Shown piece after piece: positions 35,301-42,639 of a stretch of 64,000 nucleotides of DNA. The translations under genes and the position numbers were made by a program. Within the stretch, counting starts at the first letter, position 1. Every line of letters begins with the position of its first letter. Origin of the DNA: Lunularia cruciata (Eukaryota; Streptophyta; Marchantiopsida; Lunulariales; Lunulariaceae); assembly GCA_948567375.1 (NCBI GenBank), contig OX419758.1:5895001-5959000 (forward strand), given 5' to 3'. The notes beneath the pieces are model-generated. The model made no database searches and was not told the origin of the DNA. It saw only the letters and a program-made list of their open reading frames with translations.

Positions 35301-35940
35301 TTCCACGAGCAAGTTGAGTATTTGGGTCACACTATCTACCCCGGAGGACTTGGTGTTCAGCAGACCAAGGTGGAGGCTATTGCACGTATTCCTCGGCCTA
35401 CGGATGTGAGCAGAGTGCAAGCATTCCTTGGGTTGGCAAACTTCTATTGCCGCTATGTTAGAGGATTTAGTGCCATTGCCAAGGCCTTGACAAAGTTGAC
35501 CAAGCTTACACAAGAGTGGTGTTGGGGAGATGAGCAAGAGAGAGCTTTTGTAGAGCTCAAGGAAAGGTTGACATCTGCTCCTATTTTGAGGAGACCGATC
35601 AGGGGACGACCATTTCAAGTTCACACTGATTGGAGTATGTTGGGGCTTGGAGCGGTGCTCACCCAGCATGTTGATGAGGAGAAGGAGTTTGTGGTGGCCT
35701 ATGCTAGTCGCTCCAACAATTCAGCGGAGGCGAAGTATAGTTCATATGAGGGAGAGTGCTTGGCAGCAGTTTGGGCAGTAGCACATCTCCGATGTTACCT
35801 ATTTGGTAACCCTTTCACTCTCATCACTGATCATCAGCCGCTAAAGCGGTTGATGGAGTCCGACAAGCTTTCAAGGAAGCTTGCACGATGGGCTCTGATT
35901 TTATAGGGGTATGACTTCACGGTTGTTCATAGACCTGGAG
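35301..35940 (+). pseudogene. RNase H of the methyltransferase-gypsy element
   Basis: FLGLANFYCRYVRGFS leads into FQVHTDWSMLGLGAVLTQ (first Asp), SSYEGECLAAVWA (Glu) and LITDHQPLKRLM (Asp), then RWALIL-stop-GYDFTVVHRPG. The stop (TAG 35904) replaces the Gln that plant gypsy elements have in LILQxYDF, direct evidence for a CAG to TAG change. Confidence 0.95.
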
Positions 35941-36179
35941 TGGTGAACCGTGATGCAGATGGGTTGAGTAGAAACCCATGTCCCAGCCAGCAGGATCAGA
36001 CCGGAGCACGTTGGCATGGTGAGACAGATGAGGAGATGGTGCCAGGTTGGCATGCATCGGCCTTTTTGTGTATATTTGCAGAGACTTTGGTGGTATCTCT
36101 CTCAGTGCATACAAGAGGAGTTATTGAGGTCACAGATCCAGAGAGTGAAGATATTAGTACAGTTCAGCGAGACATTCAT

Positions 36180-37305
36180 GATGATGTCTTAGTGATGGAC
36201 TATCTTTGCACTGGTGTTGTGGGTGGCACAGTTGGGGCCAAGGAGAGAGACCGTGTTCTTCAGCAAGCCAGACGGTTCAGATTGGAGGGTAGACACCTTT
36301 TGCGTGTATGGGAGGATGGTAGAGTGCGAGTAGTACCACTTCCATCACAGAGACCACAGTTGGTCCATCATGCTCATGAGGAGCTAGGACATTTTGGAGT
36401 AAAGCGTACATATAGCCTACTTCAGAGTCATTATTGGTGGTATGTAGACCGAGGTGCAGCAGTTTGTTGCCAGATGTGTGGTTTGTGACCGAGTTAGAGC
36501 ATCATTCAATGCTCCTATGCCACAATTACACCCATTACCTATCATGGGATTGGGTTACCGTTGGAGTTTGGACTTTGTTGGACCTTTACCGCTGACTGTG
36601 AGACATCATCGGTATGTTTTGGTGATGGTGGAGCACTTCTCCAAGTGGATTGAGTTGGCGGCACTTCCTGACAAGTCTAGTGAAGGGACATCTTACTCAT
36701 TCCTGGATCGAGTTCTTAGTCATTTTGGTGCACCAGCTGAGGTTTTGACTGATCAGAGTACAGAGTTCTTGGGAGAGTTTCAAGTCTTGTGTGACAAGGC
36801 TTTGATTGATCATCGTACTACATCCTGAGATCACCTTGAGGCAGATGGCTTAGCAGAGAGAGTGGTTCAGACGGTGAAGAGAGGACGAAAGTATGGTTTG
36901 CAGAGAGGCCACTTGGGAGATTGGGATCTCCAGTTACCTTGGTTGGCCATGGGCTATCGGTTCAGCCGGCAAGCCTCCTTAGCATCCTTCTCTCCATACT
37001 TTCTACTCTATGGACAAGATCCAGATTTACCTCTAGCCATTTGTCGAGATGCTACTATAGTTTTGGACTTGGATGACCCTAATGTATGGATGAGCGCATG
37101 TTCTCAGCGGGCAGAGATCTTTCGGAGAGTGATGCCGATGGCCTTTGAGAACTTGGCAATTGCTCAGCATAGAGATACTTTATGCTATGCTACCATTCAA
37201 GGAGGAGGTTATAGACCCTTGATCCGTTGATTTCATCCAGGCGACTTTGTATATCTACTTCAAATAGCACCAACGACACTTGATGTTTCTACAGGCCGCA
37301 CTATC
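36180..37305 (+). pseudogene. DDE integrase of the methyltransferase-gypsy element
   Basis: The zinc-binding part has HHAHEELGHFGVKRTYSLL and, after a frameshift near 36450, ARCVVCDRVRA. The core shows SLDFVGPLPL (Asp), VLTDQSTEFLG (Asp) and DGLAERVVQTVKRG (Glu), so the DDE triad is complete. TGA at 36826 (TTS-stop-DH) and 37228 (LIR-stop-FHPGDFV) both fall at expected Arg codons. A C-terminal FHPGDFVYLL/GRTILRVREV segment corresponds to the GPY-type module. It would insert cDNA into chromosomes. Confidence 0.94.
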
Positions 37306-37605
37306 TTGAGAGTGCGTGAGGTTTTGCCATCTGGAGTCCTTGTGTTAGAAAAACGTGATGGTGTTGTTTGGAAGGATCATGTGCGCAATTGTGCGCCATG
37401 CCACCTTCCAAACATTGATGGTACTATGGACCCAAGCTTGGCACTTGTATGTGCAGGCTTGAGGTGTATGTTATGTGGCTCTTCTGGTGGAGCTGCTACT
37501 ATGTTAGTGTGTGATAGCTGTTCGAGAAGATGGCATATGGCATGTATGACTCCTCCCCTCACGGTGGTTCCTCAGGGACAGTGGTTATGTCCTAGATGTA
37601 CTTGA
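37306..37605 (+). CDS. PHD zinc finger at the integrase C-terminus
   Basis: 99 open codons in the integrase frame, ending at TGA 37603-37605. Residues about 55-99 give a complete C4HC3 PHD finger: CMLC, nine residues, CDSC, four residues, HMAC, then GQWLCPRC with the conserved Trp two before the Cys pair. PHD fingers bind histone H3 tails. In chromoviruses the same place is taken by a chromodomain that steers integration, so a targeting role is likely by analogy. This is the only part of the polyprotein without a stop codon over its whole length. Confidence 0.92.
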   Translation: MRVREVLPSGVLVLEKRDGVVWKDHVRNCAPCHLPNIDGTMDPSLALVCAGLRCMLCGSSGGAATMLVCDSCSRRWHMACMTPPLTVVPQGQWLCPRCT

Positions 37606-37758
37606 CATGTAGCTAGTTCATTCTTTATATGGTATAGATTGCAGACAGGCGACTAACGATGGGGCTCCATAGCACCCGGCCTCTTGATCTTTGCCCATTA
37701 GAGGGTATACCATATACTTAGAGTAGATGGCTATCTGGAGTTAGAGGGACCTAACCGC

Positions 37759-37773
37759 CAACTAGGGGGGCGA
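37759..37773 (+). other. polypurine tract before X1
   Basis: AACTAGGGGGGCGA lies directly before TTGTGGCAC, the start of X1. By normal gypsy logic this places the LTR start at X1, not at the Y2 start, which conflicts with the genomic ends. Confidence 0.65.
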
Positions 37774-37774
37774 T

Positions 37775-37881
37775 TGTGGCACTTTAGAGTCTATGTATGA
37801 CTTATGTGTGAGTTGTGCTTCTATAGTGTATGATGTTGACAGCGATGTATGTTGTGTAGCGATGTATATACGCACGACAGC
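37775..37881 (+). repeat. terminal repeat X1
   Basis: About 107 bases, TGTGGCACTTTAGAG to CGCACGACAGC, nearly identical to X2 (38332-38436). It is present here ahead of Y2 but missing after Y1. Confidence 0.95.
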
Positions 37882-38330
37882 TGTCACGCCATTTGTAGTT
37901 CCACATCTAGCTGCTCGGACACTAGAGTGCCAGTGATAGTAGTTAGAGTTATTCTAGTAGTTTCTCAGGGACTACTTTCCGACAGTCTGATTTGGTGTTC
38001 GGGGTACTGACTTCACGGTGGGGCCCACCGTCACTTTGCACCGTTCACACTGTCGAGTGTGCCGTCAGCGGGACCGTTAGGGTTCCAGTGCTAGCTCAAG
38101 TCCAGGGGGTATAGTTTTGAAGTGAGCTCTAGCGAGCTCACTTCTTTGATGTTGAGCCTTCGAGTTCCTGGCTCTGGTGGACAGAGGCCGGCGAGCGTCA
38201 CTTGGATTCTTTATGCTTGAGTGGGTGTGGCTTGATTGTAATCAATGCCCAATTGTTGGCTGTTTATAGAGTGACAGATCAAGTACTGATCTGAGTTCAG
38301 TTGAGTTGAAAGTGTTAAGCAATCTGATTA
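37882..38330 (+). repeat. terminal repeat Y2
   Basis: 449 bases matching Y1. Flanked by X on both sides. Confidence 0.95.
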
Positions 38331-38331
38331 T

Positions 38332-38436
38332 TGTGGCACTTTAGAGTCTATGTATGACTTATGTGTGAGTTGTGTTTCTATAGTGTATGATGTTGACAGC
38401 GATGTATGGTGTGTAGCGATGTATATACGCACAACA
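38332..38436 (+). repeat. terminal repeat X2 (element right end)
   Basis: Ends GCACAACA, immediately followed by TCTGGAAGGG of 18S. TCT also precedes the left end (ACTTCT, then one extra A), so any target duplication is at most 3 bp. Confidence 0.93.
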
Positions 38437-39189
38437 TCTGGAAGGGATGTATTTATTAGATAAAAGACCAATGCGGGCTTGCTCGGTGTTTTGGTGATTC
38501 ATGATAACTCGACGAATCACACGGCCTTAGCACTGGTGATGTTTCATTCAAATTTCTGCCCTATCAACTTTTGACGGTAGGGTAGAGGCCTACCGTGGTG
38601 GTAATGGGTGACGAAGAATTAGGATTTGATTTCGGAGAGGGAGCCTGAGAAATGGCTACCACATCCAAGGAAGGCAGTAGGCGTGCAAATTACCCAATCT
38701 TGACACAGGGAGGTAGTGACAATAAATAACAATACTGGGCTTTTAAAAGTCTGGTAATTGGAATGAGTAAATCAAAATCCCTTAATGAGGATCCATTGGA
38801 GGCAAGTCTGGTGCCAGCAGCCGCGGTAATTCCAGCTCCAATAGCGTATATTTAAGTTGTTGCAGTTAAAAAGCTTGTAGTTGGATCTTGGGGAGGGGTG
38901 AGTGGTCCACCTCTTTTGGTGTGCACTAGTCGCCTCTCTCTTTTAGCCGGGGATGTGCTTCTGGCCTTGACTGGTCAGGATGCGGAGTCGGCGATGTCAC
39001 TTTGAAAAAATTAGAGTGCTCAAAGCAAGCCTACACTCTGAATAATTTAGCATGGAATAATGCGACAGGACTCTGGTCTTATTGCATTGGTCTTTGGGAC
39101 CGGAGTAATGATTAATAGGGACAGTTGGGGGCATTTGTATTTATGGTCAGAGGTGAAATTCTTGGATTCATGAAAGACGAACTTCTGCA

Positions 39190-39226
<37 letters not shown>

Positions 39227-39241
39227 AAAAGTTGGGGGCTT

Positions 39242-39285
<44 letters not shown>

Positions 39286-39372
39286 AAATAGGGATCAGCG
39301 GATGGTAATTTGATGACTCCTTCGGCACCTCATGAGAAATCAAAGTTTTTGGGTTCCGAGGGGAGTATGGTT

Positions 39373-39426
<54 letters not shown>

Positions 39427-39450
39427 GCGGCTTAATTTGACTCAACACTG

Positions 39451-39485
<35 letters not shown>

Positions 39486-39782
39486 TAGATTGAGAGCTCT
39501 TTCTTGATTCTATGGGTGGTGGTGCATGGCTGTTCTTAGTTGGTGGAGTGATTTGTCTGGTTAATTCCATTAACGAACTAGACCTCAGCCTGCTAACTAG
39601 CTACTCCAGGACTTGTCCTTGTGGCCAGCTTCTTAGAGGGACTATCAGCATCTAGCCAATGGAAGTTTGAGGCAATAACAGGTCTGTGATGCCCTTAGAT
39701 GTTCTAGGCCACACGCGCGCTACATTGATGGACTCAACGAGTTTATAACCTAGGCCAAAAGGTATGGGTAATCTTTTCAAAC

Positions 39783-39813
<31 letters not shown>

Positions 39814-39987
39814 ATTGATCTTCAACAAGGAATTCCTAGTAAGCGTGAGTCATCAGCTTGCATTGACTACGTCCGTGCCCTTTGTACAGACCGCCCGTTG
39901 CTCCTACCAATTGAATGGTCCGGTGAAGAGTTTGGATTGCGGCGATGCCGGCGGTTTGCCACCGGTGACGTTGTGAGAAGTTCTTTA

Positions 39988-40056
<69 letters not shown>

Positions 40057-40057
40057 G

Positions 40058-40839
40058 AACACACAAGCAAACATCCAATGTGAACATACCAAACATCGTA
40101 CAATTTGAGGAACCGCGTCCAGAGGCGCGGTCACTGGTGGCGCTCGTCGACCACTCGGGCCCCTTCATGAGCACCGGCTCGGACTCTCCATCCTTAGCAC
40201 GGTGGCGGGGACTTGCTCGGCGACTTGGGGTTTGGTTGGGTTCGGCGTTAGTGATCGGCCCCAAGAGTTCCCGTGGAACCGGCGATTTGGATGGCCGGTG
40301 CCCTCAGCGGGGTGCCGGCGTGTTCCGGTTTGCTGGTGACGGGGTCCCTCCGGGGGCTGCGTGTGAGGTGCTCAAGCGCATTGCACGTCGTCGGTGAGTG
40401 GTGGCGCTTCTCGGCCTGTGTCCATGCGGGACGATGAGTCTCATTAGCGGGCGCTGCGTGTTCCTACAAATGACTTGGTGATCGGACTTGGCGCTCCGAC
40501 AAGGTCTTGGGCCTGCAGTGTGAGATCCCCTCAATTGGCGAGGGGCTTGCACGGACCCTTTGCTTCATTTGGGTGCTGGGTTCGAGAAGCTCAGATTTTG
40601 CAGGAGGTGCGGTGCTGGCAAGCGGGATGAGTCATCCTGCGTGGGCGCCAAGTGCTATCCCCTCCCCTCGGCGCTTGGATCCATGCCAACTCCCGACGGG
40701 GAGTCGGTGTCGCGGTCTGCTCTGCCTTGGGCCGTTTCATCTCTCTCTACAAGAACACTAAAAACAAATCTTATATTGACTGAGTCTTCTCCGAGGGGAT
40801 CTGCGCTTCCAGCACCAGGACCCGAGGAGTCAAGAATAT
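40058..40839 (+). other. ITS1
   Basis: About 780 GC-rich bases between the 18S 3' end and the 5.8S start. It still holds many CpG sites. Reading frames in it are incidental. Confidence 0.88.
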
Positions 40840-40998
40840 ATCACGACTCTCAGCAACGGATATCTTGGCTCTTGCAACAATGAAGAACGCAGCAAAATGC
40901 AATACCTAGTGTGAATTGCAGAATTCCGTGAATCATCGAGTTTTTGAACATATGTTGCACCCGAGGCTTGTCCCAAGGGCATGTCTGCCTAAGTGTCA
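40840..40998 (+). rRNA. 5.8S rRNA: 5.8S rRNA, CpG-decayed copy
   Basis: ACGACTCTCAGCAACGGATA through AATGAAGAACGCAGC, TGAATTGCAGAATTCCGTGA and ATCATCGAGTTTTTGAA. Many conserved CG sites are TG or CA (CTCAGC for CTCGGC, GCAACAATGAAG for GCAACGATGAAG, CAGCAAAATGCAATAC for CAGCGAAATGCGATAC). Length is normal, but the number of changes at conserved positions marks a pseudogene. Confidence 0.93.
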
Positions 40999-41122
40999 CC
41001 GCATGTCTCACCGACTCTGACTCCCAATTTATTTTGGGTGTTCCGGGGGAGAGTGGAAGTGACCATCCGAGGAACTGTCCTTTCCCCCCTTACAAAGGGG
41101 GGAGTGTGGATCGGCGCCACAT
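40999..41122 (+). other. ITS2, truncated
   Basis: About 120 bases follow 5.8S, then the sequence switches to the right half of repeat copy A. No 26S rRNA is present in the window. Confidence 0.8.
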
Positions 41123-41345
41123 TAAGAGTTAAGGGTGAAGAGACACTCATTATCCTTTCATTTGCAACTATCTCACTCTCTGAGTTCTCTAGGGAGCAAT
41201 GGCTTGAGACTTAGAGATTCTTTGGAGTTTTAGCTTTGGAGGAGTGTGATGGAGTTTTGGTTATTTGCCTTCTTAGTCCATGGTGCACTACCTTGTTAGC
41301 CATCAAAGTTTTATCCTAAGTGAATGATAGGTTGGTTCACAAGAT
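41123..41345 (+). repeat. 0.7-kb dispersed repeat, copy A, right part
   Basis: Resumes the repeat interrupted at 27282 (ACTCATTATCCTTTCATTTG, GGAGGAGTGTGATGGAGTT, ending GGTTGGTTCACAA) and matches the end of copy B at 53040-53237. Confidence 0.88.
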
Positions 41346-41459
41346 AAAGGAGAATTGAAGGAATGTCCTTGGTCTAGGTGCAAGCCCAAGGGCTTGCACC
41401 TAGACCAAGGACATTCCTTCAATTCTCCTTTATCTTGTGAACCAACCTATCATTCACTT
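41318..41459. repeat. perfect palindrome, 70-bp arms, 2-nt spacer
   Basis: Arms 41318-41387 and 41390-41459 are exact inverse complements around AA. GGGCTTGCACCTAGA then occurs once more at 41460-41474. The left arm starts in the end of repeat copy A. With no mismatch in 70 pairs it is very young or a sequencing/assembly fold-back. Confidence 0.97.
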
Positions 41460-41479
41460 GGGCTTGCACCTAGATCATG

Positions 41480-42590
41480 ATTGACAACAAGTTTTATGAT
41501 TAGGAGTTGACCCAATAGATCAAGGTCAAATTTGGAGAGCCTTGCAACAACAACAACAATGGTTGGTGAGTTCTCAACTATAAGGACCCAACTTAGCAAG
41601 CAATTGTAGAAGCAATTATGAAGTTGTTCAATCACAAATAGACAACCTACTTAACAAGTACTCAATCTTTCTTCTTCTCCAATATATATGAAGGTGAAGC
41701 TATGAATTGGGCTTGCATGTTCTATTTATATGCCCAAACCCTTCACTGTGAGTTCTTAGATGAGAGAGGAGCAACTTGCCTAACCCTATTTGCAATTCAT
41801 TTCTACATGGGTCTCAATTTGTTAAAAAAGGAAGAGCATAAGAGATTTCCTAGCCGTTATCCTATTGTAGATTACTTTGCTTTCTAGACTGAGTGGAAGT
41901 CAATGATCAAGAAATATTGAGAAGCAAATGCAGAATTTGCCCGGATAGGCAAGTTTGTGCTTGTAGAAGAAGAAGTGTTGAATACCAAGGCAAAGAAGAA
42001 ACAAGCACCACCGGCCCAAGCAACCACACCAACAAAGAAGCAGGCAAAGAAGAACCCTTTGGTCATCGACGTGGCCTCAAAAACCGAAGTGTAAGAAGAA
42101 GTGGGTTTGGAGGAAGAAAAAAAAGAATACAAAAGGTATTTCACTCAATAGTTAGAGGAGTACAACCATGGAGAAGAAGACTAGTCCAAGGATGCTCAAT
42201 CAGCCACCAAACTCCCAATACCAAAAGAATGTGAAGAAGCAGAAGAGGATGATGATAAGGAAGATGAAGCACAAAAGGAGGAAACCAGACTAGAGCCCAA
42301 ACCGCCAAATCTCATCCCTAGATCCCCTTCTCATCCCTTAATCCTCTTTGGAGAAGAAGAACAAGCACTTGGAGGAAGGACAGGAACTTTGGCCCAAAGT
42401 TCAAAATGTTATTTGGCAAAAAGGTAAAGACATTGCCAAACACAAGGAAAGAGTAGATTTCAAGGCAAAGGAGACTCTAGTACAGATTGGAAAGGAAGCA
42501 AAAGTCCCAATCTTGTAGGAGAAAGAGGAAGAATCAAGCAAAACCACTGCCCACCAAGTTTCAGAGGGGGCCCACTTCATCATTCATTTG
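41480..42590 (+). pseudogene. second copy of the gag-like family seen at 1-1872
   Basis: Reading through stops: YKDPT, TYLTSTQSFFFSNIYEGEAM, MNWACMFYLYAQ, AIHFYMGLNLLKKEE, then a Lys/Glu/Ala-rich and acidic tail (EEDDDKEDEAQKEE). The block order and key words match the first copy (YKDPI, TYVMKHQAVFFHKLFAGEPI, INWVRCFHRRMRQ, VAHFYLGLNLLN). Many stops show that it is dead. The family function is unknown, and a gag role is inferred from its repeat setting. Confidence 0.6.
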
Positions 42591-42631
42591 GTAGGTATTT
42601 TAAGAGTAGTTGGTAGGTATTTTAAGAGTAA
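42588..42631 (+). repeat. two-copy 22-bp tandem repeat
   Basis: TTGGTAGGTATTTTAAGAGTA repeated at 42588 and 42610. Confidence 0.95.
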
Positions 42632-42639
42632 TTGGTGGC

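Larger units (their letters stand above)
28542..38436 (+). mobile_element. Ty3/gypsy retrotransposon carrying a C5 DNA methyltransferase and a PHD finger
   Basis: Order: Y repeat, about 1.4-kb leader, gag with zinc knuckles (30423-31770), protease (about 32400-33218), cytosine-C5 methyltransferase (33225-34430), RT and RNase H (34600-35940), integrase (36300-37230), PHD finger (37460-37605), PPT, X-Y-X repeats. PR-RT-RH-IN order and the DDE integrase make it Ty3/gypsy. One long frame (codons starting at multiples of 3) carries 30423-36480 apart from the first methyltransferase segment. The integrase and PHD lie in the next frame after a frameshift near 36450. Seventeen in-frame stops, all TAG or TGA, plus frameshifts, make this copy non-autonomous. 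Y1 and Y2 differ at about 33 of 449 positions by hand alignment, mostly transitions. Confidence 0.95.
28329..40057 (+). rRNA. 18S rRNA: 18S rRNA gene, complete but interrupted by a 9.9-kb retroelement
   Basis: The 5' part is 28329-28541, starting TACCTGGTTGAACCTACCAG and including AAGATTAAGCCATGCATG. The 3' part is 38437-40057 with the universal GCCAGCAGCCGCGGTAATTC region, GAATTGACGGAAGGGCACCA and the end GAACCTGCGGAAGGATCATT. Leaving out the element and a 20-nt inverted duplicate gives about 1.81 kb, the normal plant length. The element sits after ACTTCT in the conserved CCGACTTCTGGAAGGG segment. Many conserved CpG sites read TG or CA, for example CCGTTGCTCC for CCGTCGCTCC and CAACAAGGAA for CAACGAGGAA. 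It cannot yield a functional rRNA and is best called an rRNA pseudogene. Confidence 0.95.

Noticed and set aside
30423..37230. A genetic code with TAG read as Gln
   Set aside because: TGA stops at Arg positions occur alongside TAG, and CG/CHG deamination explains both. Other elements here decay with all three stops.
28542..38436. Tyrosine-recombinase (DIRS/Ngaro) element
   Set aside because: Terminal repeat order fits, but a complete DDE integrase and an aspartic protease are present and no recombinase R-H-R-Y motif was seen.
40080..41214. Open frames in ITS1, 5.8S and ITS2
   Set aside because: Incidental frames in GC-rich spacer. The sequence is rDNA.
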